Under the pieces are notes generated by a model. The model was not told the DNA's origin, made no database searches, and saw only the letters and a list, made by a program, of their open reading frames with translations. From contig NZ_VCNA01000003.1 of NCBI RefSeq assembly GCF_006170445.1, forward strand, positions 310,001 to 374,000: a DNA stretch of 64,000 bases. Reading direction: 5' to 3'. Origin of the DNA: Brevibacillus dissolubilis. GTDB taxonomy: Bacteria > Bacillota > Bacilli > Brevibacillales > Brevibacillaceae. Both the position numbers and the translations under genes were made by a program. Position 1 is the first letter of the stretch. Every line of letters begins with the position of its first letter. Shown here piece after piece: positions 8,301-16,384 of the stretch.

Positions 8301-10292
8301 CACGTCTCCTCCGCGTCCATCATTGGCTGTTACAGTAACCGTAGCAGTACCGACAGCCACTGGTGTGATGTCCAGTTGGCTGCCATTGACAGTGACAGAG
8401 GCTACCGCAGAATCGCTGGACACGGCCGTGTACGTCAGGCTATCCCCGTCTTGATCCGCAAAACGGTTGGCAAGATCAATCGATGGTCCAGTGGTCCCAA
8501 GCGTCACGCTCTGGGAACCGATGGATACTGACACTGTTGGATCATGGTTCACCGGAACAGGTACAGGTACGGTGATCTGGGTCACGGTTACGTCAAACGA
8601 TACAGAGATCGTCCCGCCTTTTCCATCAGTAGCTGTCAGTGTAATCGCAGAAGAACCGGCACTTACCGGTGTCAGCTGCAATAGGGAGCCTGTCATCGAT
8701 GCGGATACCACATTGGCATTACTGGATGCAGCTGTGACTGTCAAAGCATCATTGTCCTGATCGGCAAATACGGCAGAAGTGTCAATCGCTGTGCCAGATG
8801 TTCCCACCACCAGTGTCTGATCAGAAGGGCTGGAAGCAACTGTCGGGCTATGGTTCTCTACTTCCACAACCGTTACCGCAAACGTAGAAACAATCGAACC
8901 TTTCCCGTCCCGTACAATCATCCGCACATTAGCCGTTCCGATTGCACGTGGAGTCAGTGTGATGATTTTTCCCAAAAGAGTTGCGGTCACTTTGGTCGAG
9001 TCGGTGGAGCTGACTGTGATCGTCAGTGGATCACCGTCATTGTCGGAGAAGGTGTTCGTAATGTCGATAGTAACCGGAGTCCCCAGATTCAGGGTTTGTG
9101 CCGGAACTGGATTCACTGCAACAGGCAACGAGTTCGCTTTAGCCTTGACCGTCACGGTAAAACTGGTCGAGACGACTCCACCCTTGCCGTCATCTGCTGT
9201 GACCGTTACCGTCGCAGTACCTGCTGCTACAGGAGTAATGCTCAGCGTATCACCGCTGATGCCTGCCGACACTTTGCTTGGATCAGATACGGACACCTGA
9301 AGGGCAAGCGCATCATTGTCCTCATCGGTAAACAGTGACGACACGGAGACGGATTTCGCACTATCCCCTACTGTTAACGTGAGGTTAGCCAATGCTCCCG
9401 CCACGACTGGGGCATGATTGACCGCCGGGGTAACCGGATCGTTATCATCTGACGAACCTCCACCAGTTCCGCCAGACCCGCCCGAATCAGAAGAGCCTGA
9501 ATCAGATGAACCAGAATCGGTAGAGCCCGTATCGCTAGAACCTCCCGTTGAACCTGAATCCGTGCCAGTCGTCGAACCCGTACCGGTAGAAGGTGTTACC
9601 GTGTCCGTGGTTGTTGGCACTGTCCCTGTACTTGGAGTAGTTGTTTGAGTATTTTCAATCGTCTGTTTCTCTACGATAAAATTATCGGCTACCAATGCAA
9701 CCTGCTGACGGTCTGCCAATCCAGTCGGAGCAAAGCTGCCGTCTGAATTTCCAGACATCAGACCCAATTGATAAGCAACAGCGACAGAATCCCGCGCATA
9801 CTCGGCGATGGTCGCATAATCCGTAAAGGGCGGAGTGGTCGGAGCTTCCGGCATTTTATAGCCACTTTTCTCCAAGGCACGTACGAAGATCACCGCCATA
9901 TCTTGACGGGTCATGTCACTTCCCTGCCCGAATACGCCATTACCCATCCCCGCGAAAATACCTGCTTGGGCTGCCGCCTCTACATACGCATAAGCATAGT
10001 GCATCGGGGAGACATCCGAAAACGTAGGTGTGCTCGGAGGCTGACTGACATCCAAGTTAAGTGCTTTGGCCATGATAATCGCAAAATCTTCCCGCTTAAT
10101 ACTGCCAGTCGGATCAAACGTCGTATCTGTCTTCCCTTTCAGGATGCCTTGTGAGGCCAACTTAAGAATCGCATCCTTGGCAAAAGAATCCTCTACGTCC
10201 GTAAACGCCGTCTGTGCTGACAGATAGGCAGGTGTTGTCCCATAAACAGTTAATCCGGCCAAAAAGCTCAGCAAAAGTCTCCTTGCATTCAA
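5397..10292 (-). CDS. SLH-anchored giant surface protein with 12 cadherin/Ig-like repeats and a lamin-tail-like C-terminus
   Basis: 1631 residues. A signal peptide (about 1-27, ending near LSAQ) is followed by three SLH domains (about 28-212, each starting F-x-D-V or F-x-D-Y), which bind secondary cell-wall polymer. A Ser/Gly/Thr/Asp linker (about 213-290) follows. Next are twelve roughly 95-102-residue repeats starting NH-D/A/Q-P and carrying FADQDGDxLTY and TVTADDGxGG motifs, typical of bacterial cadherin/Ig-like Ca-binding domains. The C-terminal 150 residues (SEYLVGSNG...VIDVLGD) resemble a lamin-tail domain. Repeats 4 to 7 are nearly identical at DNA level. It is monocistronic, between the tail cluster and the 1-5 kb operon, with its own promoter and terminator. 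It acts at the cell surface, probably as a stalk or adhesin; a link with the tail particles is only positional. Confidence 0.9.
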   Translation of the reverse strand: MNARRLLLSFLAGLTVYGTTPAYLSAQTAFTDVEDSFAKDAILKLASQGILKGKTDTTFDPTGSIKREDFAIIMAKALNLDVSQPPSTPTFSDVSPMHYAYAYVEAAAQAGIFAGMGNGVFGQGSDMTRQDMAVIFVRALEKSGYKMPEAPTTPPFTDYATIAEYARDSVAVAYQLGLMSGNSDGSFAPTGLADRQQVALVADNFIVEKQTIENTQTTTPSTGTVPTTTDTVTPSTGTGSTTGTDSGSTGGSSDTGSTDSGSSDSGSSDSGGSGGTGGGSSDDNDPVTPAVNHAPVVAGALANLTLTVGDSAKSVSVSSLFTDEDNDALALQVSVSDPSKVSAGISGDTLSITPVAAGTATVTVTADDGKGGVVSTSFTVTVKAKANSLPVAVNPVPAQTLNLGTPVTIDITNTFSDNDGDPLTITVSSTDSTKVTATLLGKIITLTPRAIGTANVRMIVRDGKGSIVSTFAVTVVEVENHSPTVASSPSDQTLVVGTSGTAIDTSAVFADQDNDALTVTAASSNANVVSASMTGSLLQLTPVSAGSSAITLTATDGKGGTISVSFDVTVTQITVPVPVPVNHDPTVSVSIGSQSVTLGTTGPSIDLANRFADQDGDSLTYTAVSSDSAVASVTVNGSQLDITPVAVGTATVTVTANDGRGGDVSATFDVTVTQITIPVPVPENHDPTVTASIGSQSVTLGTTGPSIDLANRFADQDGDSLTYTAVSSDSAVASVTVNGSQLDITPVGVGTATVTVTANDGHGGSESVTFDVTVTQITIPVPVPENHDPTVTASIGSQSVTLGTTGPSIDLANRFADQDGDSLTYTAVSSDSAVASVTVNGSQLDITPVGVGTATVTVTANDGHGGSESVTFDVTVTQITIPVPVPVNHDPTVTASIGSQSVTLGATGPSIDLANRFADQDGDSLTYTAVSSDSAVASVTVNGSQLDITPVAVGTSTITVTVNDGRGGTATMTFDVTVTQVTVPTPVNHDPTVADVIGAQSWTLGTAGPTIDLTNRFADQDGDSLTYTAVSSDSAVAAVTVTGGELKLNALAVGTSTITVTADDGNGGSVFTTFNATVLQPNQQPVAANVIGAQSTTVGANDLTLDISNTFSDAEGDALTYSVVTADPSVATATITGNSLVIQPVAAGTTTVTLTADDGNNPPISMTFDLTVNNPIPPVVNHQPTVANPIGNKTSTTANLGMSVDISNTFADEDGDTLTYSATSSDTIVARASMSGTLILIDIFSVGTTTVTLTADDGNGGTASTTFDVTITSPAPVNHDPQVISGISGYTVTEGSGEFTIDISSTFSDQDGDILTYSAVADDGSVATAVLSGTTLSVNPLAAGTTNITVTADDGKGGSVSSTFAVQVNPLPVNHAPVMNSAFAAQTMNFGGADRLLNLTGRFTDEDQDTLTYTVSFSNPSVASAVVNGSNLVLTPGAAGTTTVTVTASDGKGGTASMTFTATVVVPPPAPLFSEYLVGSNGRIAVEIFYAGNGTGDSISGYTLEVHQYVEATQSVSIITQDLGVIYPNTPVVTIESTFYDYFDLASNAWYYNFELPLYVSGKRTVAYVIKKNGQVIDVLGDPTSTTELLSAGGTMVRKPEYKAGTTMYRTSQWTLYPKDSYQFIGIHSAN
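7330..8555 (-). repeat. 306-bp near-identical tandem repeats inside the SLH gene
   Basis: Four consecutive repeats of about 306 bp (102 codons) encode nearly the same cadherin-like domain. The two central copies (about 7630-8240) differ at only a few positions, showing recent duplication or gene conversion. Boundaries are approximate. Confidence 0.85.
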
Positions 10293-10347
10293 CGCTTCTA
10301 CCCCTTTTCACTTAAATATCTTTGTTTATTATTAAGTAGCCAATTTT

Positions 10348-10376
10348 ATAGTAATTCTAAACCTCATTTTTATCAA
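10348..10376 (-). promoter_or_regulatory. Sigma-A-like promoter of the SLH gene
   Basis: On the minus strand TTGATA and TACTAT are separated by 17 bp, in an AT-rich stretch about 55 bp upstream of the ATG. No other good candidate lies between the tail-operon terminator and the gene. Confidence 0.5.
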
Positions 10377-10466
10377 ATATATTCACTTTTCTTTATCTAG
10401 GGATAATTTGGTAAAAATATGAATATTGGAAGAAATGGGTAATCCGAACAAGGATCACTCTTCCAG

Positions 10467-10508
10467 AAAAATAAAAAAAGACCGAATGAGAGCATCCCTC
10501 ATCCGGTC
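10467..10508 (-). terminator. Rho-independent terminator of the tail operon
   Basis: On the minus strand GACCGGATGAG pairs with CTCATTCGGTC and is followed by TTTTTTTATTTTT, immediately after the last gene of the cluster. Confidence 0.9.
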
Positions 10509-10554
10509 TGTAGTCCAATCCCTATGCGGCGTCCGACAGTATTTCTTCCCACCA

Positions 10555-11019
10555 TCACGACGGTTCCTTCGCCTTCTTCACCCGCCGATATTCCTCCTGC
10601 AGCTGGCGGGTTTCTTTTTTCTTCGATACAAGCTTGGCAAAACGTGTGCTCTCCTCGGCTTCATGGAGCGAGATGGTATAGAGCGGCATCAGCTTCTTTT
10701 TGATCGTCTGAATCATGCTCTGTTGTTCGTCCGTCAAATGCAAAGCCGCCTGCTCGGCTAGAAGCAGGGTCAGGTCGGTGAGCAGATCAAGCTGTGTCTC
10801 TAGCGCGTCTAGTATGCGGGCCTGCCGCTTCGGATGCGCTGCAAGGTCTTGGTAGAAGGATTCGACTTCCTCCGGGGTTTGGAAAAATTCGGTCAGCTCC
10901 TCCTCCACCTCTTCTCCTGCTTGCTTCTTCTGCAAAAGCTCCTGGCGTCTGGCTTCTCGGCTCTGACGGTTTTCCTCAGCTCGCAGGTGGGCGAGGTCGG
11001 TTGTCTTCAATGATCTCAT
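10555..11019 (-). CDS. Coiled-coil hypothetical protein, last gene of the tail operon
   Basis: 154 residues from the ATG at 11019, which has GGAGGTGA 10 nt upstream; longer in-frame starts would overlap the fibre gene extensively. The protein is almost wholly helical and highly charged (REARRQELLQKKQ, then LDLLTDLTLLLAEQAALHL, then a Lys/Arg-rich C-terminus). No signal peptide or membrane helix is seen. It lies 25 bp after the large fibre gene and just before the operon terminator, so it may be a fibre-assembly chaperone or a small structural protein. Family not recognised. Confidence 0.7.
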   Translation of the reverse strand: MRSLKTTDLAHLRAEENRQSREARRQELLQKKQAGEEVEEELTEFFQTPEEVESFYQDLAAHPKRQARILDALETQLDLLTDLTLLLAEQAALHLTDEQQSMIQTIKKKLMPLYTISLHEAEESTRFAKLVSKKKETRQLQEEYRRVKKAKEPS

Positions 11020-11044
11020 CGGGGTTGATTCACCTCCGTGTCTT

Positions 11045-14000
11045 TTATTCGAATGAGAATCCGAAGCCGTCGAGTTCAATCGGACTGTGTGAGCCGTTGC
11101 CTGACAGCGTGATGCGGATGTTGAGTCCCCATGCGGTTGCTTTTTTGGCTTGGTTGACGAAGGTGTAGTATCCACCGTTTTGGACAACTGAGGTGATATC
11201 TTCCCAAGCAGGTGTAGGGTCGAAGAAGTTATTGCAGGCTTCTACTTTTAACGTGGCGGGTTTCTCATCTGTGAACACGACAAAAGGCATCAGATACATA
11301 TAGTTGGTGCCCTGACTGGACGGGTGCTTGTCCGCGACGGCTTTGAGCCTAAGCTTATGCTTGCCGTAGACGAGATTGCGATATTCGAACACATTGGTAG
11401 ACCATTGCTGGCTAGAATGATACAGATCGACTTGAGCGATATATTCATTGTCGATGAACACCTGAAACATTCGCTGCTTATTATCTTTGACGCTTGCCAC
11501 AACGATCGAAGTCCCGGTAAATTCCACTTCGGCTGTGGCACCGTCTTGGTTCGTCCATCTGACTGCTTCTTCCAAGTAGCTCCATGTTCCCGTATACGTT
11601 ACCTTTGAAGATGCGGGGCTGATCTCCTCCATTCTCCGGGTCACCTTGGGGTAGTTGGTCACGGCATTCATGACCAGACGCTTGGCTGCAGCGCTCGTTT
11701 TGATCGGTGGGTTGAGGGTACAGATGAGCTGATCCCCGATGCGCAGCGGCTGTGGATTTTGCCGATTGGAGTTGTACTCTGCGTATGGATATTTACGCCT
11801 GAGGTAGTAGCCCGTCCAGTTCGGATCGACATCGATGCGTTCGTATTCTGCCCTGGGGATTTCGATCATGCGGATTTGGGAGTATTGCGTTTTTTGGTTG
11901 GCGTACGTCTGGGAGAGATGAAAGATAGCATTGCCGTACGTTCTTCTTCCATTTATCTTGAGCCACAGGGTCTCCCAGCAGTTAGCTCGTTGTAGCGGCC
12001 CTCCTTTGACACCGGAGTATTCGATGCAGACATCAGTATGGGTGGATTTGACCTCCGCGAGAATCAGATAATACTTGTCAAAATCCAGCTCCAGCTCTTT
12101 TTGCAAGGAATTCTGGGTATTGGAAATGCTGCTTGTGTACTCAATGGTGAATGTGCTATCCGGATGTGCCTTGCTAGAAGTGATAGTATAGCCCGTCTCT
12201 GACCCGTACAGCTCAAATCCATAGGCTATATACGGTAGATTGAAATCGTTTGGGTCTGCGATAAAAAGTGTATGGAAGGGTTGCGCATGAGAGTAACCCT
12301 TGGGAAGCTGGCTTGCCAGATCCAAAGAACCGACCCGCCAGTACTGTGTGGTCTGGGTGGGCAAGTCGCTCTGCATGGTGTAGCGTACCTTTTCATAGAT
12401 AGGTACATGGAGGATTTCGGCTGTAATCGATGCGATATCATAGTCCGTGACTTCGTTCTGGGCGGCTCCCTCATCAAACAGAACGACTCTGAGGTCAGAG
12501 GTATAGTGCTCGGGAATGACGATATCAATGAAATAATCCATAAAAAACGGTGTGACGAGGATCGGATCGTCCGGGACGATGATGATCGGATCTTCTGGTC
12601 TGATGATAATCGGATCGGAGACGACTGGAGGCTCAACGGCTGAGGGAGCCACGATCGATGTTTCCCAGCCTTCCCCCCTCCCGCCATGGATGATGGCTTC
12701 AACGGAAGAAAAGTGATCTGGTGTATCCCCCTGTAATCCAAGCATGATCCGTTTGCCTGTCATCAAGCTGTTGACCCGGATGGATGCGGTGATGCGGATG
12801 ACATCTCCCGGTTGCCAGCCCTTGATGATTTGCCACAGCCCTGTCAGTTCCCCTGTTGTATTTTTGATGTTAATGAAATACTGACCCAGATCCTCCCCCA
12901 TGCTGTACGATGTCTGATTGTACTCTCTTGTGGACCAGAATGATGCCCAGCCCCCTCCGTCCCGTTCTTCCAAATGAGGGTTCTCCGCCAACTGCTTTCT
13001 TCGTCTCACACCCTTGGCTGGAAATGCCGTCCATGTACTGCCGTCATACGCTTCCCAGCCAGCCTGAGTGCTGCGGGAATTGAACTTACGGACTGTGCCT
13101 TCAAATCCGTTATTTTCGGCCACCTCCACTTGGAAGTGTTGGTAGTGTCCTTCCGGCTCATGATTGACACTAAACTCAAAAGTAGGTCTTGGACTGACAC
13201 GACTGTTGGGGACAGGCCCGATCGGAGTGGGAATCTCCGGGCGTGACCCTGTCGTGAACTCCACGGCCGAAGGAGTTGACGTACCATTATACGAATCGGT
13301 GGCGATCACCTGCCATGAATACACCTTGCCTGCTTCCAATACACCTGCCGGCACGTCGTAGTAGGAAGGAATGGGAGCGGAGAATGTCTGATCAACCACC
13401 GTCACATTGTCCGCTACTCGTCTCACCTTGATCTGGACTTTGGCGATAGAATCCCCGTCCGGATCAACCACCTTGAATAACAGGCGGGGCGTTAACCCCA
13501 TGAAGCAGGAACCTTGGCCGTATTCTTTCCCGCTGAGATAACAGACCCTCGCCCCCCGGTTGATCGAAAAATAGTACATATCCGTATACGGCGATTCGTA
13601 GCCGTATGTATCCCAGACTTTCAGCCGCCATTTGTAGGTTTTGTGAGGCTGAAGTTCAGTGGCTGGATTGGAGTAATATTGGTTCTGACTGATTACTTTG
13701 CCCGTGGTAGTGACCAACGAGTTCGTCGCCGCATCATAGATCTCCACCTGATAGGCTTGCTGGCGGTCTCCTGCATCGGGATCAGAGAATGACCATGACA
13801 TATAGATCGGAATCCAATCTACATTGGTGGGGCTGGTGGATGTTCCGTTCGGACGGAAGATGACTGGTTTATTCGGGGCTACAGCCATCGTCGTGACGGT
13901 ATTGGCTGCAGAGGTGTTGAGCGTGGCTGCCTGGAGATTCTCTGTATCATCTTGGGTTGTCTCGATCATCACTTGATAGAGCCGGAATTGAATGTGCTGC

Positions 14001-14458
14001 CCGTCTGCTATCGTGAAAGTAATGTCAGCAACCACAGCACCCATCTCCTGAACCGGATGGAAGGTCACGCTTGGATAGCTGCAGCTCCCGTCGTCCAATA
14101 GAGTCGGTGCATGGTTTTGGCTTCGTACGCTTAGCGTGCCGTCAGCGATCTTGAACTCTGCCAGATTGCCGCTCTCCTCCATCAGATAGAGAGATTCGCC
14201 AAAAACCACTCCCCCCATCGGCCCTGTCCTGATCATATCCGTGGGTGAGATTGTGCTTACATATTCCCTGCTTTGGCTCCCGCTCCCATCGAGGTATGTC
14301 CTGTACAGCTTGCCGCTCTCTTGTTCCAATAGATAGAGCGCGGATGGCTCATACAGACTGGTGATCATCACGTCATGCCCGGATAAATCGGTGATGGCAA
14401 AGCGGCTGGTGATCTCCTCTCGTGTATAGGTTCCGACTAACTTCACCGATATCGCCAT
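11045..14458 (-). CDS. Large tail fibre with FN3-like and carbohydrate-binding-like domains
   Basis: 1137 residues. The N-terminal 170 residues are beta-rich with repeated short YLLEQESGKLY / YLMEESGNLAEF blades. About 195-300 and 305-400 are FN3-like domains with the typical SWSFSDPDAGD and YKWRLKVWD / YSWQVIATD patterns, and a third partial one follows. A Pro/Ile-rich hinge (about 610-640) precedes more beta domains. Around 960-1080 is a jelly-roll-like module (VEFTGTSIV, MFQVFIDNEY, GKHKLRLKAV) of the kind seen in sugar-binding domains. Such an architecture fits a receptor-binding fibre at the tip of a contractile tail that recognises cell-wall glycans; function is inferred. GGGGGGA precedes the ATG. 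Confidence 0.75.
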   Translation of the reverse strand: MAISVKLVGTYTREEITSRFAITDLSGHDVMITSLYEPSALYLLEQESGKLYRTYLDGSGSQSREYVSTISPTDMIRTGPMGGVVFGESLYLMEESGNLAEFKIADGTLSVRSQNHAPTLLDDGSCSYPSVTFHPVQEMGAVVADITFTIADGQHIQFRLYQVMIETTQDDTENLQAATLNTSAANTVTTMAVAPNKPVIFRPNGTSTSPTNVDWIPIYMSWSFSDPDAGDRQQAYQVEIYDAATNSLVTTTGKVISQNQYYSNPATELQPHKTYKWRLKVWDTYGYESPYTDMYYFSINRGARVCYLSGKEYGQGSCFMGLTPRLLFKVVDPDGDSIAKVQIKVRRVADNVTVVDQTFSAPIPSYYDVPAGVLEAGKVYSWQVIATDSYNGTSTPSAVEFTTGSRPEIPTPIGPVPNSRVSPRPTFEFSVNHEPEGHYQHFQVEVAENNGFEGTVRKFNSRSTQAGWEAYDGSTWTAFPAKGVRRRKQLAENPHLEERDGGGWASFWSTREYNQTSYSMGEDLGQYFINIKNTTGELTGLWQIIKGWQPGDVIRITASIRVNSLMTGKRIMLGLQGDTPDHFSSVEAIIHGGRGEGWETSIVAPSAVEPPVVSDPIIIRPEDPIIIVPDDPILVTPFFMDYFIDIVIPEHYTSDLRVVLFDEGAAQNEVTDYDIASITAEILHVPIYEKVRYTMQSDLPTQTTQYWRVGSLDLASQLPKGYSHAQPFHTLFIADPNDFNLPYIAYGFELYGSETGYTITSSKAHPDSTFTIEYTSSISNTQNSLQKELELDFDKYYLILAEVKSTHTDVCIEYSGVKGGPLQRANCWETLWLKINGRRTYGNAIFHLSQTYANQKTQYSQIRMIEIPRAEYERIDVDPNWTGYYLRRKYPYAEYNSNRQNPQPLRIGDQLICTLNPPIKTSAAAKRLVMNAVTNYPKVTRRMEEISPASSKVTYTGTWSYLEEAVRWTNQDGATAEVEFTGTSIVVASVKDNKQRMFQVFIDNEYIAQVDLYHSSQQWSTNVFEYRNLVYGKHKLRLKAVADKHPSSQGTNYMYLMPFVVFTDEKPATLKVEACNNFFDPTPAWEDITSVVQNGGYYTFVNQAKKATAWGLNIRITLSGNGSHSPIELDGFGFSFE

Positions 14459-14474
14459 TGGTCTGTTTTCCCCC

Positions 14475-15197
14475 CTATCTCAACAAGGCCTTTCCCGTGG
14501 CGGTGTCCAGCATCCCTGCTGTAATACTGACCCCGCCTAAATCACGGAAGGTTTCTACATAGATATTGGCGTTGACCCCTGTCAACTCTGCCTTTTTCAT
14601 CGTCTCCAGCTCCAGTAAGGCGTCGATCAGATTGCGTTCGGTGTTGGCGAGGCGCAAGGTGAGGCTGTTGATCTCGGCGGTCTGACGGTTGATGACGGTC
14701 TGCTGCTGTGTCAGCGTGGTTGTGTGGCTGTCGAGCGTGGTCTGATGGCTGGTCAAGCTGGTCGCGTGAGTACTGAGCGTAGTCTGGTGGCTGCTCAAGC
14801 TGGCTGCGTGATTATCAAGTGTAGTCTGGTGGCTGGTCAGCTTGGTTTGATGATCGTTCAGGGAGTCCTGGTGGCTCGACAGTTGCGTGGTGTGTCGGCC
14901 CAGTTCGCTCTGGTGACTCGCAAGCTGGGTAGCGTGTTGACCCAGTTCGGTCTGGTGACTCGCAAGCTGGGTAGTGTGTTGACCCAGTTCGGTCTGATGG
15001 CTCGCAAGCTGCGCAGCGTGTTTCGCAAGCTCAGCCTGATGCCCGTCCAACAGCTGCTGATCGGCATCCAGCTCAGATTGCAGGCGGATGCATTCAGCAT
15101 TGATCAGGTCAAAATTAGCATTGATCTTCAGTGCCCCACTCATCAGGCTGTCCGGAGCCTGATGGTCGACAGAAATCCGTGCGCGGGTGACTGTCAT
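14475..15197 (-). CDS. Coiled-coil fibre protein with a histidine-core heptad array
   Basis: 240 residues. After a short N-terminal domain, residues 50-161 form 16 consecutive heptads of type L-x-x-H-x-x-x, placing Leu at position a and His at position d in every turn. The next heptads change to Gln then Leu at d, and the last 50 residues (about 190-240) look globular. This is typical of a trimeric shaft with a C-terminal head, as in tail fibres. It lies 5 bp after the PLAQTF-type gene and 16 bp before the large fibre, so it is probably a shaft or connector of the same particle. The unbroken His core is odd and could respond to pH or metal. Confidence 0.75.
   Translation of the reverse strand: MTVTRARISVDHQAPDSLMSGALKINANFDLINAECIRLQSELDADQQLLDGHQAELAKHAAQLASHQTELGQHTTQLASHQTELGQHATQLASHQSELGRHTTQLSSHQDSLNDHQTKLTSHQTTLDNHAASLSSHQTTLSTHATSLTSHQTTLDSHTTTLTQQQTVINRQTAEINSLTLRLANTERNLIDALLELETMKKAELTGVNANIYVETFRDLGGVSITAGMLDTATGKALLR
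14715..15050 (-). repeat. 21/42-bp coding repeats (Leu-His heptads)
   Basis: Sixteen 21-bp heptad units, best seen as 42-bp pairs (ASHQTEL + GQHTTQL types), encode the histidine-core coiled coil. The first half of the array is most conserved. Confidence 0.9.
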
Positions 15198-15201
15198 CCG
15201 C

Positions 15202-16368
15202 CTACACCCCCGTCGCTGTGTAGGATGTGTGCACCATCAGATTGCGTGCTTTTGGCGTGATCATCGGCTCTTGGCTGCTCTGATTGATCCGGATGCGGAG
15301 CGTTACGGCTGTGTCCGTCAGATTCTGGGTCACCTTCACCTGCTGGAACTGGCTGTCCACCACCCCTACAATCGTGGGGTCTGCCATCCTGACCCAGATG
15401 TCATCACCATCCTCGTCTTTTTTTACGGAATATTCAAACACATGACCCGTACTGGTCGGCGCGTGCAAATCCACATAGATCGTGATCCGGTTAAAAGGCT
15501 CACGGTAGGTCATCTGCCTGCTGATATACACCCCATTGGTTTTGCGGGCCATGGAGATCGCACTGAGACTGTTCTGTACAGCCGGAGAGGAACCTGTGGA
15601 GAGCAGGGTGGCCCGTATGTGGATGTCGTCGGCGGGCTTGACCAGTTGGGTCACATCCTGCCCGGCCAGCGGGAACCAGGTATTACCGTCCGCCGAGTAT
15701 TCCCAGCGGATTTCGGAGCGGTGCGGAACCAGTTGATTGGCGGCGAGGATCAGGTGGGTAGCGCTTGTAGCCGTTATTTTATGGAAGACAACGGTGGAGC
15801 TTGGATGGAATCTGGCTCCATACAGGCGGAACTTCAGATCCATGTCTTGGTGTGCGGTCCAGGCCGAGCCGTTGGAGGAGGAGAACAAGACACCGATATC
15901 GTATGGCTGGCGGGCCACCTGTTTTTTGGTGACGAGATCGGTAGTCGCCATCCGTGCGACGTAGAGCCGGTATTGGCTGGAGGTGGTCAGGACGACGATC
16001 GCGTATTCGGTGTTGGCGGCAAGCAAGACCGGGTCAGGAAAAGTGATCTTGGTCGGTACAGGCGTCACGGTCGTCTCGGTCACCTGGGCGAGATTCACCT
16101 GCTCGGTCTTGAGTACCTTGGAGGTGAGGACGTTCATCGATGGATAGCCATTGACTACTTGGCGGATCTGCACGGTCACGTCTGCCACCGGGTCTTTGTT
16201 GACGAAAAACAGGTCGAGTGCGGTGATATACCGCTCATCGGTGAGCATAAAGGTCTGGGCGAGCGGGTCAATCGGACGGCCCCAGGGGATCTGCCAGAAG
16301 GTCTGCTCGATGATCTGTCTGCGCCCGACCCCCACATAGGAAGCCCTTGCTTCATTTTGAATCGTCAT
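15202..16368 (-). CDS. Tail/baseplate structural protein with PLAQTF motif
   Basis: 388 residues. The N-terminus has an IPWGRPIDPLAQTF segment followed by LDLFFVNKDP and VTVQIRQVVNGYP, a signature I associate with structural proteins of T4-like cyanophages, where it often accompanies DUF4815 domains, as here with the upstream gene. The rest is beta-rich with repeated strand patterns (WEYSADGNTW, FEYSVKKDEDGDDIW, LRIRINQS). It probably sits at the baseplate periphery or in a fibre base. No signal peptide is visible. The ATG at 16368 is 16 bp from the previous stop. Confidence 0.7.
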   Translation of the reverse strand: MTIQNEARASYVGVGRRQIIEQTFWQIPWGRPIDPLAQTFMLTDERYITALDLFFVNKDPVADVTVQIRQVVNGYPSMNVLTSKVLKTEQVNLAQVTETTVTPVPTKITFPDPVLLAANTEYAIVVLTTSSQYRLYVARMATTDLVTKKQVARQPYDIGVLFSSSNGSAWTAHQDMDLKFRLYGARFHPSSTVVFHKITATSATHLILAANQLVPHRSEIRWEYSADGNTWFPLAGQDVTQLVKPADDIHIRATLLSTGSSPAVQNSLSAISMARKTNGVYISRQMTYREPFNRITIYVDLHAPTSTGHVFEYSVKKDEDGDDIWVRMADPTIVGVVDSQFQQVKVTQNLTDTAVTLRIRINQSSQEPMITPKARNLMVHTSYTATGV

Positions 16369-16384
16369 GGCGACATGCCTCCTT

